DNA of 23,574 nucleotides, from NCBI GenBank assembly GCA_002393575.1, contig DGSN01000044.1:1-23574 (forward strand). The letters are read 5' to 3'. Every line of letters begins with the position of its first letter. Within the stretch, counting starts at the first letter, position 1. The translations under genes were made by a program, and so were the position numbers. Below the pieces are notes generated by a model. The model made no database searches and was not told the DNA's origin. It was given only the letters and a program-made list of their open reading frames with translations. This document shows positions 1-8,483 of this stretch, piece by piece. The stretch is from Prevotellaceae bacterium UBA4361. Its GTDB lineage: Bacteria; Bacteroidota; Bacteroidia; Bacteroidales; Bacteroidaceae.

Positions 1-200
1 TAAGAAAAATTCGCGGTCAATTCGCGGCAATTTGCGTTAAAATAAAATATAAACATGAATTCCCGTAAATTACCCGTGCATTATTCGTAAATATATGTTT
101 GACTTAAAAACAAAAAACATTTTATTTCTGAAAAATTATTCTAATTATTTTAATTTCTTTCCTAAAAAACGTACCAAATTATTTTTTAACGATTACTAAA
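1..200. repeat. TIR element, copy A (left part cut by window edge)
   Basis: This is an AT-rich non-coding stretch. Its right terminal inverted repeat (134-162) ends in AATTTCTTTCC, followed by a flank with CGTACCAAATT and AACGATTACTAAA. The interior, with tandem CGCGGTCAATT-like units at 10-35, is the reverse complement of most of copy B (12145-12370). Copies C (13432-13617) and D (19825-19933) share the arms. The left arm lies outside the window. No gene is visible in 1-295. Confidence 0.8.
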
Positions 201-211
201 TAATAAAGAAT

Positions 212-251
212 AAAAAAATGAAGAATGACGGATGCCATTCTTCATTTTTTT
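212..251 (-). terminator. Hairpin terminator after pheS
   Basis: A perfect 16-bp inverted repeat (212-227 with 236-251) surrounds an 8-nt loop and carries A and T runs at its outer edges. This is the form of an intrinsic terminator that can work in both directions. It lies 45 bp beyond the pheS stop. The stem is built from the ATGAAGAATG repeat seen in other spacers, and more units of that repeat fill 262-297. Confidence 0.75.
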
Positions 252-295
252 ATTTATAGGAGAAATTCTTCATTCCTCCATTCTTCATTCTTCAT

Positions 296-1315
296 TTAAT
301 TAGCCGCTTCGAATTCTTTCAAGAAGCGTACATCGTTTTCGGAGAACATGCGGAGGTCTTTCACCTGATACTTCAAGTTGGTGATGCGCTCTACACCCAT
401 ACCGAAAGCATAGCCTTTGTACTTCTTGCTGTCGATGCCGTTCAACTCCAGCACGTTAGGGTCAACCATTCCGCAACCGAGGATTTCTACCCATCCTGTG
501 TGCTTGCAGAAACTACAGCCCTTACCTCCACAGATGTTGCAGGAAATGTCCATTTCGGCTGATGGCTCGGTGAATGGGAAATAGGATGGACGCAGACGAA
601 TCTTCGTGTCTTCGCCAAACATTTCCTTGGCAAAGAGCAAGAGCACCTGCTTCAAGTCGGTGAAGCTCACGTCCTTATCTACGTAGAGTCCTTCCACCTG
701 ATGGAAGAAACAGTGAGCACGAGCAGAAATGGCTTCGTTGCGATACACGCGTCCTGGGCAAATCACACGGATAGGAGGCTGCTGGCGCTCCATCACGCGA
801 GCTTGAACAGAGGATGTGTGAGTGCGAAGGATGATGTCGGGATGGCTCTCCACGAAGAAAGTGTCTTGCATGTCACGCGCTGGATGGTCTTCAGCGAAGT
901 TCATCGACGAGAACACGTGCCAGTCGTCTTCCACCTCTGGACCCTCGGCGAGAGAGAAACCGAGACGAGCGAAAATGTCGATGATTTCGTTCTTCACGAT
1001 CGTAAGCGGATGGCGTGTGCCGAGACCGATTGGATAAGCCGTGCGAGTGATGTCGATGCTTTCATCCACGGTGTCGGTGCTTGCCAATGTTTCGCGCAGC
1101 GCATTGATACGCTCTTGTGCTTTGTTCTTGAGTTCGTTGATTTTGATACCCACTTCCTTTTTCTGTTCAGCAGGTACGTTGCGGAAGTCTGCCATGAGGG
1201 CAGTCACCTTTCCTTTCTTGCTGAGATACTTGATGCGGAGTGCTTCCACTTCGGTGGCAGTCTTAGCCTGAAGTGCTTCCACTTCCTCCATCAATTCCTT
1301 GATTTTATCTAACAT
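296..1315 (-). CDS. pheS: Phenylalanine-tRNA ligase alpha subunit
   Basis: The product charges tRNA-Phe with phenylalanine in the cytoplasm as part of the alpha2beta2 PheST enzyme. The 339-aa length is normal for the family. Residues 1-90 form the helical coiled-coil arm that binds tRNA. The class II catalytic core follows: RVYRNE (189-194) and HCFFHQVEGL (201-210) make up motif 2, and FGMGVERI (304-311) is motif 3. Four cysteines (259, 262, 267, 270) form a CxxC/CxxC pair typical of this PheS branch and probably bind zinc. pheT is not adjacent in this window, so the two subunits appear unlinked here, as far as the window shows. The gene is monocistronic, with a -7 promoter box at 1377-1384. 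The stop codon abuts an ATGAAGAATG repeat. Confidence 0.97.
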   Translation of the reverse strand: MLDKIKELMEEVEALQAKTATEVEALRIKYLSKKGKVTALMADFRNVPAEQKKEVGIKINELKNKAQERINALRETLASTDTVDESIDITRTAYPIGLGTRHPLTIVKNEIIDIFARLGFSLAEGPEVEDDWHVFSSMNFAEDHPARDMQDTFFVESHPDIILRTHTSSVQARVMERQQPPIRVICPGRVYRNEAISARAHCFFHQVEGLYVDKDVSFTDLKQVLLLFAKEMFGEDTKIRLRPSYFPFTEPSAEMDISCNICGGKGCSFCKHTGWVEILGCGMVDPNVLELNGIDSKKYKGYAFGMGVERITNLKYQVKDLRMFSENDVRFLKEFEAAN

Positions 1316-1376
1316 CTATTTGTTGAATTTTGTTGTTGACTATCATTGTTTTTCTCTCTTTTGGAGAAAATCCTTG

Positions 1377-1384
1377 CAAAGATA
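1377..1384 (-). promoter_or_regulatory. Putative pheS promoter, -7 box
   Basis: Read on the minus strand this is TATCTTTG, matching the Bacteroidetes -7 consensus TAnnTTTG, about 60 bp before the pheS start. No good -33 TTTG is seen at the usual spacing. Confidence 0.5.
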
Positions 1385-1428
1385 AGCAATTTACTCCAAA
1401 CTTTTAACCTTAACTCAAAAAGAAACAC

Positions 1429-1436
1429 TAAATTTG
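1429..1436 (+). promoter_or_regulatory. Putative promoter of the DUF4348-murB run, -7 box
   Basis: TAAATTTG matches TAnnTTTG and lies about 90 bp before the lipoprotein start. The -33 region is not convincing. It is divergent from the pheS promoter, with about 45 bp between the two boxes. Confidence 0.4.
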
Positions 1437-1527
1437 CACGAAAATGCAAAAAATGGTTGCGTGACGGATGAGTTAAGAGCAGTTCCGTTTTTGTATGTTT
1501 ATAATGATTAGCAATTCGCTCGTTTGA

Positions 1528-2364
1528 ATGAAACAGCTGTTTACCATATCTATTCTCAGTCTGCTCTTCTGCTCTTGTTGGCATAGTTCCGAAGTAGCAG
1601 ATGAGGGAGAAGAGGATGCTGTCGAAGACTCTGTGCTGGCAGAAGAGGACTCATTGATTCTGTTCGAAGAAGAAGTGGTGCCCGTTTCTGCTGATGAGTT
1701 GTTCGACGACTTCTTCTATAGTTTCACCACGGATCAGCGTTTCCAGATGCAGCGAGTGACATTCCCTCTCAAGTGCAATGAAGGTTCCGACGAATTGGTG
1801 ATTTCGCGTGAGGAATGGAAAGAATTCAATCGTTTCACCACACAGGATTTCTATTCAGTCATCTATGAGCGCGAAAGCGACATGGAAATCCAGAAGGACA
1901 CGGCTGTCAATGAGGTGAGCGTTGACTGGATTTACCTTGATGAAGACTATGTGGAGCGTTACAATTTCGTGCGTTCCAACAATGGGCAATGGCATCTTCT
2001 CAATTTTGAGAAAGAAGAAACAAGTGCCACGCCATACGCAAGTTTTGCAGAGTTCTATGCAAAATTTGCTTCCGATTCCATTTTCCAGCGCGAGTCCATC
2101 CATTTCCCTCTCCATGTCGTAGCCGAAGCGCAGGGCGATGTGGACGAAGGAGGCGAAAGTCATCTTTCTCCTGAAGAATGGTTTGAATTCCGACAGGAAA
2201 TGCCTATGCCAGAGGGAGTGATGACAAACATCAACTACGGTCAGCCTTCCATTTCGCAGAACCGCAAGATTCTTCTCGTTGAGGGAATGAGCAACGGACT
2301 CTATGTGAAATACAAGTTCGACCGAACCAATGGACAATGGCATCTTTATGAAATTGAAAATTAG
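1528..2364 (+). CDS. Lipoprotein with two tandem DUF4348-like domains
   Basis: The function is unknown. The protein starts with a short signal sequence ending in a lipobox-like FCSC, with Cys18 as the likely lipidated residue. A strongly acidic stretch follows (residues about 20-50), which in Bacteroidetes can direct lipoproteins to the cell surface. Two similar halves come next, about 53-165 and 172-278. Each starts with an aromatic-rich helix (ADELFDDFFYSF; SFAEFYAKF), then has FPL near the middle, an EEW motif, and ends in NGQWHL. This is an internal duplication, probably of an NTF2-like alpha+beta fold. I assign DUF4348 from memory of the pattern. The last 17 bp overlap the murB start, suggesting translational coupling, although the functional link is unclear. 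Confidence 0.75.
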   Translation: MKQLFTISILSLLFCSCWHSSEVADEGEEDAVEDSVLAEEDSLILFEEEVVPVSADELFDDFFYSFTTDQRFQMQRVTFPLKCNEGSDELVISREEWKEFNRFTTQDFYSVIYERESDMEIQKDTAVNEVSVDWIYLDEDYVERYNFVRSNNGQWHLLNFEKEETSATPYASFAEFYAKFASDSIFQRESIHFPLHVVAEAQGDVDEGGESHLSPEEWFEFRQEMPMPEGVMTNINYGQPSISQNRKILLVEGMSNGLYVKYKFDRTNGQWHLYEIEN

Positions 2365-3349
2365 CGAAAACCATCCCATCTTTAACACTTTTCATATTGA
2401 AGCGCGAGCTGCACGCTATGCGGAATACGCTTCAGTGGAGGAACTGCAGTCGCTTGTTCCCGAAATCAACCGCCAACCTGTTCTCCACGTGGGAGGAGGC
2501 AGCAACCTGCTATTCCTTCACGACTACGAGGGGCTTGTGCTTCACAGTGCCATCCGTGGCATCCACGTGGTGGACGAAGATGAAGAGTCCGTACTGCTTG
2601 CCGTGGGAGGAGGCGTTGTTTGGGACGACTTCGTGGCATACACCATTCAGCAGGGATGGAGTGGGGCAGAAAACCTCTCCTTGATTCCTGGCGAAGTGGG
2701 AGCTTCCGCTGTTCAGAACATCGGAGCTTACGGTGCAGAAGTGAAAGACATCATCGTGAAAGTGGAAGCCGTGGAACTTGCCACAGGCCAAGTGTGTGAA
2801 TTTCTCAACGCCGAATGCCATTACGATTATCGTCAGAGCATCTTCAAGCACGAACTTCGAGGCAAATACGCCATCACCCACGTCTATTATCGTTTGTCGA
2901 AACAGTTCAAACCACAGCTTTCCTACGGCAACATCCATTCCATGCTACCAGCAGGTGAGCCGCTCACTCCGCAATTAGTGCGCGACACCGTCATCCAGTT
3001 GCGCAAGAGCAAATTGCCTGAGCCCGACGTGCAGGGAAATGCGGGTAGTTTCTTCATGAACCCTGTGGTAAGCCAAGAACAGTTCGAGACCATACAAAAA
3101 GACTATCCCAACATGCCTTTCTATGTCGTACCTCACGGCGTGAAAATCCCAGCAGGATGGCTCATCGAACAATGTGGCTGGAAGGGACGCGCCCTCGGCA
3201 AGGCAGCTGTTCACGACCGCCAAGCACTGGTGTTGGTGAATCTAGGAGGAGCCACAGGACAAGACATCCTCCTGCTGAGCGATACCGTGCGACAGGCTGT
3301 GAAAGAAAAGTTCAACTTAAATATCCATCCTGAAGTGAACATTATATAA
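2348..3349 (+). CDS. murB: UDP-N-acetylenolpyruvoylglucosamine reductase
   Basis: This FAD- and NADPH-dependent enzyme reduces UDP-GlcNAc-enolpyruvate to UDP-MurNAc, the second step of peptidoglycan precursor synthesis in the cytoplasm. The 333 aa match the E. coli-like type I form. The FAD-binding signature GGGSNLLF begins at residue 49. IPGEVGASAVQNIGAYG (113-129) follows, and YDYR (159-162) carries the conserved arginine. GNAGSFF (230-236) supplies the proton-donor serine (Ser234), and HPEV near the end supplies the catalytic glutamate (329). I chose the start at 2348 because MKLKISENHP fits the family N-terminus; an in-frame ATG at 2330 would lie further inside the upstream gene. The overlap with the lipoprotein gene implies one transcript. 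Confidence 0.96.
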   Translation: MKLKISENHPIFNTFHIEARAARYAEYASVEELQSLVPEINRQPVLHVGGGSNLLFLHDYEGLVLHSAIRGIHVVDEDEESVLLAVGGGVVWDDFVAYTIQQGWSGAENLSLIPGEVGASAVQNIGAYGAEVKDIIVKVEAVELATGQVCEFLNAECHYDYRQSIFKHELRGKYAITHVYYRLSKQFKPQLSYGNIHSMLPAGEPLTPQLVRDTVIQLRKSKLPEPDVQGNAGSFFMNPVVSQEQFETIQKDYPNMPFYVVPHGVKIPAGWLIEQCGWKGRALGKAAVHDRQALVLVNLGGATGQDILLLSDTVRQAVKEKFNLNIHPEVNII

Positions 3350-3357
3350 TAATTATA

Positions 3358-3487
3358 AATGAAGAATGAAGAATGAAAAATGAAGAAAGTGGAATGGTTG
3401 CTTTGCTCTGAATAAAGAATAAAATTACTTATTCAAAGAGCAGAGTAAAACACATTCTTCATTCTACATTCTTCATTCTTCATTTTA
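3358..3487. repeat. ATGAAGAATG-type palindromic spacer element X1
   Basis: The left arm, ATGAAGAATGAAGAATG at 3359-3375 with further units, is complementary to a right arm of CATTCTTCATT units (3453-3485). The centre (3393-3452) holds a second, smaller stem, GCTCTGAATAA with TTATTCAAAGAGC. The centre closely resembles that of X2 at 18056-18196 (AAAATTACTTATTCAAAGAG versus AAAATTACTTATCCAATGAG). It lies between murB and the next gene and probably ends or processes the murB transcript. Confidence 0.75.
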
Positions 3488-3517
3488 TCAAGAAGTTCTT
3501 CATAAAAGTGTAGCGAC

Positions 3518-4303
3518 ATGAAAATAACAATCTTAGGCACAGGCACATCAACAGGCGTTCCACAGCTGGGTTGCCGCTGCACCGTATGCACCAGCACCGA
3601 CCCACGCGACCGCCGCCTTCGTTGTTCCTCATTGGTGGAAGTGCCCGACGACACGGCACAGGATGGAGTCCGCCGCATCCTCTTGGACTGTAGTCCTGAT
3701 TTTCGGCAACAGATGCTCCGCATTGATTTCAAGCCGTTGGATGCCATCTTCATCACACACGAACACTACGACCACGTGGGAGGACTCGACGACCTGCGTC
3801 CTTTCTCCGTCTTTGGCGACATCGTGGTTTATGGCGAGCCTTTCTGTGCCAACCATCTGCGCGAGCGCATTCCCTATTGCTTCACACCCAAAGACAAACG
3901 CTATCCAGGCGTACCAGCCATCGATCTTGAGGACATCCTCCCACACCAACCCGTGCGAGTTGGAAAAGTGGAAGTGATGCCCCTGCGAGTGATGCACGGC
4001 AAGCTCCCCATCCTCGGTTTCCGAATCGGGGCCTTCGCCTACATCACCGACATGAAAACCATCGACGATGCCGAACTCCCCTATCTCGAAGGAGTAGAAA
4101 CCATGATATTGAATGCACTGCGTCATGAACCCCATCCATCCCATCAAACCATTGAAGAGGCAATAGCCTTCTCACGGCGAATCGGTACGCCCGAAACCTA
4201 TTTCATCCACATGTCTCACCACATCCGTCCTCATGCCATCGAGGAAGCAGCACTACCACCACACTTCCACCTTGCCTACGACGGACAGGAGATTGTGATT
4301 TAA
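3518..4303 (+). CDS. PhnP-like metallo-beta-lactamase-fold phosphodiesterase
   Basis: This is a cytoplasmic metallohydrolase of 261 aa. The metal site is HEHYDH (81-86), with His160 in VMHGK and Asp178 in ITDMK. LLDCSPDFR (55-63) is the usual strand before the active site. Cys19, Cys21 and Cys24 in GCRCTVC match the extra structural zinc site of E. coli PhnP, a phosphoribosyl 1,2-cyclic phosphate phosphodiesterase. No phosphonate genes are nearby, so the real substrate is probably another cyclic phosphate or nucleotide compound. The start at 3518 (MKITILGTGTS) is the standard family N-terminus. The stop codon runs directly into an ATGAAGAAT repeat (4301-4327). Confidence 0.9.
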   Translation: MKITILGTGTSTGVPQLGCRCTVCTSTDPRDRRLRCSSLVEVPDDTAQDGVRRILLDCSPDFRQQMLRIDFKPLDAIFITHEHYDHVGGLDDLRPFSVFGDIVVYGEPFCANHLRERIPYCFTPKDKRYPGVPAIDLEDILPHQPVRVGKVEVMPLRVMHGKLPILGFRIGAFAYITDMKTIDDAELPYLEGVETMILNALRHEPHPSHQTIEEAIAFSRRIGTPETYFIHMSHHIRPHAIEEAALPPHFHLAYDGQEIVI

Positions 4304-4367
4304 TGAAGAATTAAGAATGAAGAATGGCAATAGTCAATGAAGTAATAAATTTTTAATGATGACGATA

Positions 4368-5531
4368 ATGAAAACTACCATCCGGATGGCTTCTCTCCCC
4401 TCTCAGGGGAGTTGGAGGGGTCTTCCATTTATTATTTCTTTATATTTCCTTATACTCTTTTCCCAAGTGGCAAATGCCCAGCGCTTGGTGTTTGACAAAC
4501 CCACAGTGAACGTCGGTTCCACCCTGTGGCACCAGCCCGTCACCGCTAAGTTCCATTACAAGAGCCGTGAGCGCGAACCCCTGCGCATCGTTGCAGTAGA
4601 TGCAGGATGCGGTTGCCTGCAATCCACGTGGAACCGCGGCGACATCAAGCGAGGCGACGAAGGAGAAATCTCCATCACATACGATGCAAATCTGCTCGGG
4701 CGTTTCGACCGATACGTCAACGTCTTTGTCCTTCCTGCCAGTCATCCCGCCGTTCGTTCCGCCTCTGCACTCTCGTTGGAAGAAGTGAAGCCTTTGCGAG
4801 TGAGGATGAAAGGAGTTGTCACCACGGGAGCCTCCACCATCGAAGACCTCTTCCCCATCCAAGTGGGTGACATCGGACTCTCCACCAACGACGTTGTCTT
4901 CCCCGACGTGGCTAAAGGTGATTCCTGCATGGCGCGTATCGAAATCCACAATGGCAGCAAGGAAGTCTATACACCCCAAATCATGCACCTTCCTTCCTAC
5001 ATCACAGCCTCCTGCCATCCTCGGATGCTCGCACGAGGCAGACGAGGATACATCGACCTCACGCTCCATGCCGACCAGCTCGACGACATGGGGCTGACGC
5101 AGACCTCCGTCTATCTCGCACGTTTCAGTGGCGACAAGGTTAGTTCCGAGAACGAGATTTCCCTCTCAGCCATTCTTCTCCCCGACACCACAACCACCTA
5201 CCTTTCCCGTTTCACTACGGCACGTCCCAGCATGAAGCTTTCCACCAACAAGCTCAACCTTGGAGAATTGGGAAGGAAGAAAAAGCTCAAAGGCTCCATC
5301 TTCATCAGCAACACGGGAAAGAAAATCCTTCAGCTCAGTGCCATACAGGTGTTCAACAATGCCCTTGAAGTGTCATTCCCCAAGCGCGAAGTGGCACCAG
5401 GCGAAACCATCGAAATGAAAGTCACACTCATTGCCAAGTATCTTCCTCTTTCCAAGGCAAAACCTCGTGTACTCATCATTTCCGACGACCCTGAGCACCT
5501 CAAGGAAACCATCGACATTGAGTTTCAATAG
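4368..5531 (+). CDS. Secreted protein with two DUF1573-type domains
   Basis: This is an exported protein of unknown role. A signal peptide with hydrophobic core LPFIISLYFLILF and cleavage after VANA precedes the mature start QRLVFDKP. The first DUF1573 domain follows, with the characteristic GCGC and a later TW (AGCGCLQSTW), plus IKRGDEGEI. The last about 110 residues form a second Ig/ASPM-like beta domain (FISNTGKKILQL and ISDDPEH). DUF1573 proteins are common in Bacteroidales envelopes, but their function is not established. In-frame ATGs lie at 4356, 4359, 4368 and 4389; I favour 4368 (MKTTIRM) for its basic N-region. Part of the N-region is encoded by intergenic repeat sequence (4378-4420). 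The TAG stop lies at the edge of a GGTCAAAGG repeat. Confidence 0.85.
   Translation: MKTTIRMASLPSQGSWRGLPFIISLYFLILFSQVANAQRLVFDKPTVNVGSTLWHQPVTAKFHYKSREREPLRIVAVDAGCGCLQSTWNRGDIKRGDEGEISITYDANLLGRFDRYVNVFVLPASHPAVRSASALSLEEVKPLRVRMKGVVTTGASTIEDLFPIQVGDIGLSTNDVVFPDVAKGDSCMARIEIHNGSKEVYTPQIMHLPSYITASCHPRMLARGRRGYIDLTLHADQLDDMGLTQTSVYLARFSGDKVSSENEISLSAILLPDTTTTYLSRFTTARPSMKLSTNKLNLGELGRKKKLKGSIFISNTGKKILQLSAIQVFNNALEVSFPKREVAPGETIEMKVTLIAKYLPLSKAKPRVLIISDDPEHLKETIDIEFQ
4378..4420. repeat. Palindromic repeat core plus hairpin inside a coding region
   Basis: CCATCCGGATGG (4378-4389) is a perfect 12-bp palindrome also present at 13525-13536 and, with one change, at 12423-12434. It is followed by the hairpin CTCCCCT-ctc-AGGGGAG (4395-4411) and GTTGGAGGGG. 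Here it is translated as part of the signal-peptide N-region of the DUF1573 protein. Confidence 0.75.
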
Positions 5532-5652
5532 GTCAAAGGTCAAAGGTCAAAAGTCAAAGGTCAAAAGTCAAGGGTCAAAAGTCAAAGGTCAAAAGCGACC
5601 TTAGTCCTTAGACCTCAGACCTTAGTCCTTAGACTTCAGACCTTAGACCTTT
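5530..5652. repeat. GGTCAAAAG / CTTAGAC repeat block
   Basis: Tandem 7-8-bp units of GGTCAAA(A/G) (5530-5594) meet imperfect units of CCTTAGTCCTTAGAC (5598-5652) at the junction AAAAGCGACC. The halves are partly complementary, giving a hairpin between the converging DUF1573 and helicase genes. The block corresponds, inverted, to 13491-13573, where a CCATCCGGATGG core sits at the junction. Confidence 0.85.
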
Positions 5653-5662
5653 TAATAGCAGC

Positions 5663-8449
5663 TCATATCGTCTGAAGAAAACCCTTTTCAAAGATGCTTG
5701 GATACTTGAACTTGCATTCTTTGATAGGGAATTTCACCATGATATATTCACTGTCAATATGGGTGACAAAGCCTTCACTAAATGTTTTGTGAAAGACTTT
5801 GTCACCCTCTTTTATGTTCATCCATGCAGGCGAGGTCTTTTCCAATTCAATCTCTTGACAGTCGTTGTTCTCCTCCCTCTGTGTTTGCTCTGTCTTTTCC
5901 TCTTTTTCCACCTCTCTTTCCTCCTCAAAAGAAGATTGTGAGAGGGATGTATCTATCACTGTGTCCCAGCCTCCAATCAGAGTTCCATTGTGCGTGTTAA
6001 TTCCAGTGTATTCCAGACTGCTGTCTTCGTATCGCTTAAACTTATAAACCGCATCGTTCATGAGCTCACTATTAAACACATTGAGACTAACCAACAATTC
6101 AAAGTCGTTGATGCTAAGTCCTGTCACCTTCCTGAATAACTCTGGTTCCAGGTTTACAATCACATCCTTCAGACTATATTCCCGAAAGTCGGTTAGATAC
6201 ATGAAAACTGGGATGCGGGTTGCAAATTTAATGAGCTTCTGCTGTATCTCTTTCCGTTTGCTTTTGTATTCCTTTTCTGCATCGCTCAATTCCTTTTTCT
6301 CTTTTTGTGTAAGGTTGTCCCCTCTTTCTCGTTTTGTTTTCTTTACCTGTTCACTTTTGTTGATGATGGTTTCGATGTCTTGGTTCAGCGAACGGAATCC
6401 TTCAATACTCATCAACGCTTTCAATGCCTCGGGCGAATTCATCAGTCGGCTCAATGTCGCATTGTCCACATTCACCAACACTGCACTTTCCCATCTTCTT
6501 GCCAGCAATGTTGCCGTTGTTCCGCTCATTGCCATATCAAGTATTCCTGCTGCATCAATTTCCTTCATCGAACTACCGTCGTATGCCAGCACAGGCAGGA
6601 ATTGAATAAACTCCTCCACTTTCTTTTCTGGATTCTGTTCGTGCAGATTCAATTGGCAGCTATACTCCTGAATTTGTCGCAAAGCGCGATTCGGTGCAAA
6701 GTCAAACACATAGCAGATGGGTTTCAGTATCACTTCCTTCCCCCATTCATCTCGTGTTGTCCAAGGTGATTGCACCCGAAATGCGGCTTGGAAATATGTT
6801 TCAGGACTTTTTGAATTACGTAGCATCAGAATGCCAGTCCACGGACGAACTGTAACTCCCGTTGCAAGTTTTCCACACGAAAGCGTGATGGTCTTTGTTC
6901 TTTGTGGGTCGCCTCCCTCATTCATCGCCTCAAATACAGGCTTCACAGCTTCAGCACCCATTCCTGCCTCGTTTCCTGCTGCCACTACGATGTGATAATC
7001 TTGGTAAAAGCGATTGATGGGCCTTTTCAAAAGTCTCCCCATCGCCTTGCAAGCTGCCACCGAAGGCAAAAACCAGAATGTGTGTTGCAAATAACTATGG
7101 AGTCGCATGTCAGAGAAAGGCATGGGTGGTCGTTCGTTTCCCTGTTTCAGTTCCGAGATGATATTTTCCTTATAGGAACCACGAATCAAATCGAGCCATT
7201 TCTGCACGTATTCCTCGTGTGCAAAGCCCGAATCGTCAGCACGGAAAAACTCATTCAAGTCGAATTCGTCAAACTCTCCTTGGTCAGCTACTTCCTTGAT
7301 GCTGTCGGGCAACTGGTAGGTCATCATCACCATCTTGGGCAGGGCTGCGTATGGATTTCCCTCTTCTTTCCAATCCGCTTTCTCTCGTTGTTCGTCCGAA
7401 TAGGTCCAGTTATAGATTTGTTCCTCAATAAATTCACCTGTACTGATGGCACGGAATGGAGTACCCGACAAATAAAGATAGGCGCGAGTGGAGAGTGGCA
7501 TCAGTTCCTCGTCGTAGAGTTCGCGCACCTTCATTTCCTGTTGGCTGTCGGCATCCTCAGCCATCAGTTCACCCACTTCCAAAGCTCGTGCCATCTGTTC
7601 CGAATCGCGTTTGTTGTAGAATTCCTGTGCGTGTTGTCCCCATGCCCCATAATGATATTCGTCGAGCACGATGCAGTCCCATTCCACTTGTTGAATCCAT
7701 CTGTTTGTTGCCTTGATTCCTCCTGCCGCATTTCGTCCCAACACGTCTTGGAACGATGCGAAGCAAACAAATGGTTTTCTTTCATTCACTCGATTAAAAT
7801 CCCTGTCTTCTTGCTTTTCACAGAATTGCCATCCTTCGAAATCCTTGTGTGTCAACAAATCCTCGCGCCATGCAGTCTTCACGGCAGGCTTGAAGGTCAG
7901 CACCAGCAAGCGCGTCCATCTCATGCGCAATGCCAACTGATAGGTGGTGAAAGTCTTGCCAAAGCGCATCTTGGCATTCCACAGGTAATGGGGAGTCAAT
8001 CCTCGATTCTGTTCACTCTGCTCAAATCGTTCCAAATATACAGCTGTCTTTTCCACCGCCTCTGCCTGTTCGGGACGCATCTTGAAGGTTTCCGTTCTTG
8101 TCAGCATGGTCTGCTTACCCTCTGCCACCGACTGAATGGCATGTTCCACATCCTTCACCGTACATCTAAACCATTCACCCTCAGGATTGCTGAATCCCGC
8201 AGAACGCAACATACGATGTACGGCATGGTCATCGAACGAAGAACCATCGCACCGCATGGCTGGGCGCACCAACACAGTTCGATGTTCCATATATGCTGTC
8301 TGAACTTGTTCCTTGATACGTAGTTCTACATCCCTCACGGTATATCCCACTTTGAGCAATCCCTTGTGACTTGCCACTCCCACCAGTTCATACGCATAAA
8401 TGGTTGGTCTTTGCTCTATTTTGCTTTGCAGTAAATCGGTTGTTGCCAT
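5663..8449 (-). CDS. GIY-YIG nuclease / superfamily 2 helicase / Tudor fusion (restriction-type)
   Basis: This 928-aa protein is probably the DNA translocase and nuclease of the adjacent methylase operon. Residues 16-110 match a T5orf172-like GIY-YIG domain: YAYEL, KVGYT (Tyr36), ELRIKEQ (Arg44), His78 and GEWF (Glu92) sit at the expected catalytic positions. A helicase core follows: RFGKT (162-166, Walker A), DEYH (263-266, Walker B), SGTP (328-331), GKLATGVTVRPW (526-537) and QAAFRVQSPW (554-563, motif VI arginine). Residues 695-745 are charged and probably coiled coil. The last about 52 residues (GDKVFHKTFSEGFVTHID) resemble the UvrD/PcrA Tudor domain. It starts 34 bp after the 506-aa methylase and is the last gene of the operon. 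Methyl-directed cutting is inferred from the domains. Confidence 0.85.
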   Translation of the reverse strand: MATTDLLQSKIEQRPTIYAYELVGVASHKGLLKVGYTVRDVELRIKEQVQTAYMEHRTVLVRPAMRCDGSSFDDHAVHRMLRSAGFSNPEGEWFRCTVKDVEHAIQSVAEGKQTMLTRTETFKMRPEQAEAVEKTAVYLERFEQSEQNRGLTPHYLWNAKMRFGKTFTTYQLALRMRWTRLLVLTFKPAVKTAWREDLLTHKDFEGWQFCEKQEDRDFNRVNERKPFVCFASFQDVLGRNAAGGIKATNRWIQQVEWDCIVLDEYHYGAWGQHAQEFYNKRDSEQMARALEVGELMAEDADSQQEMKVRELYDEELMPLSTRAYLYLSGTPFRAISTGEFIEEQIYNWTYSDEQREKADWKEEGNPYAALPKMVMMTYQLPDSIKEVADQGEFDEFDLNEFFRADDSGFAHEEYVQKWLDLIRGSYKENIISELKQGNERPPMPFSDMRLHSYLQHTFWFLPSVAACKAMGRLLKRPINRFYQDYHIVVAAGNEAGMGAEAVKPVFEAMNEGGDPQRTKTITLSCGKLATGVTVRPWTGILMLRNSKSPETYFQAAFRVQSPWTTRDEWGKEVILKPICYVFDFAPNRALRQIQEYSCQLNLHEQNPEKKVEEFIQFLPVLAYDGSSMKEIDAAGILDMAMSGTTATLLARRWESAVLVNVDNATLSRLMNSPEALKALMSIEGFRSLNQDIETIINKSEQVKKTKRERGDNLTQKEKKELSDAEKEYKSKRKEIQQKLIKFATRIPVFMYLTDFREYSLKDVIVNLEPELFRKVTGLSINDFELLVSLNVFNSELMNDAVYKFKRYEDSSLEYTGINTHNGTLIGGWDTVIDTSLSQSSFEEEREVEKEEKTEQTQREENNDCQEIELEKTSPAWMNIKEGDKVFHKTFSEGFVTHIDSEYIMVKFPIKECKFKYPSIFEKGFLQTI

Positions 8450-8483
8450 AATGCATCCTGTTATTAGAAACGTTTTCTTATAT

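Noticed and set aside
701..1312. 203-codon plus-strand frame opposite pheS
   Set aside because: pheS is certain on the other strand, and the antisense translation resembles nothing known.
3433..3756. 107-codon minus-strand frame ending in MKNEECRMKNVF
   Set aside because: The MKNEE part is translated ATGAAGAATG repeat, and the rest is antisense to the MBL gene.
6902..8323. Long open frame of 473 codons on the plus strand opposite the helicase gene
   Set aside because: It is antisense to a gene with clear GIY-YIG and helicase motifs, and its translation has no recognisable domain or normal composition.
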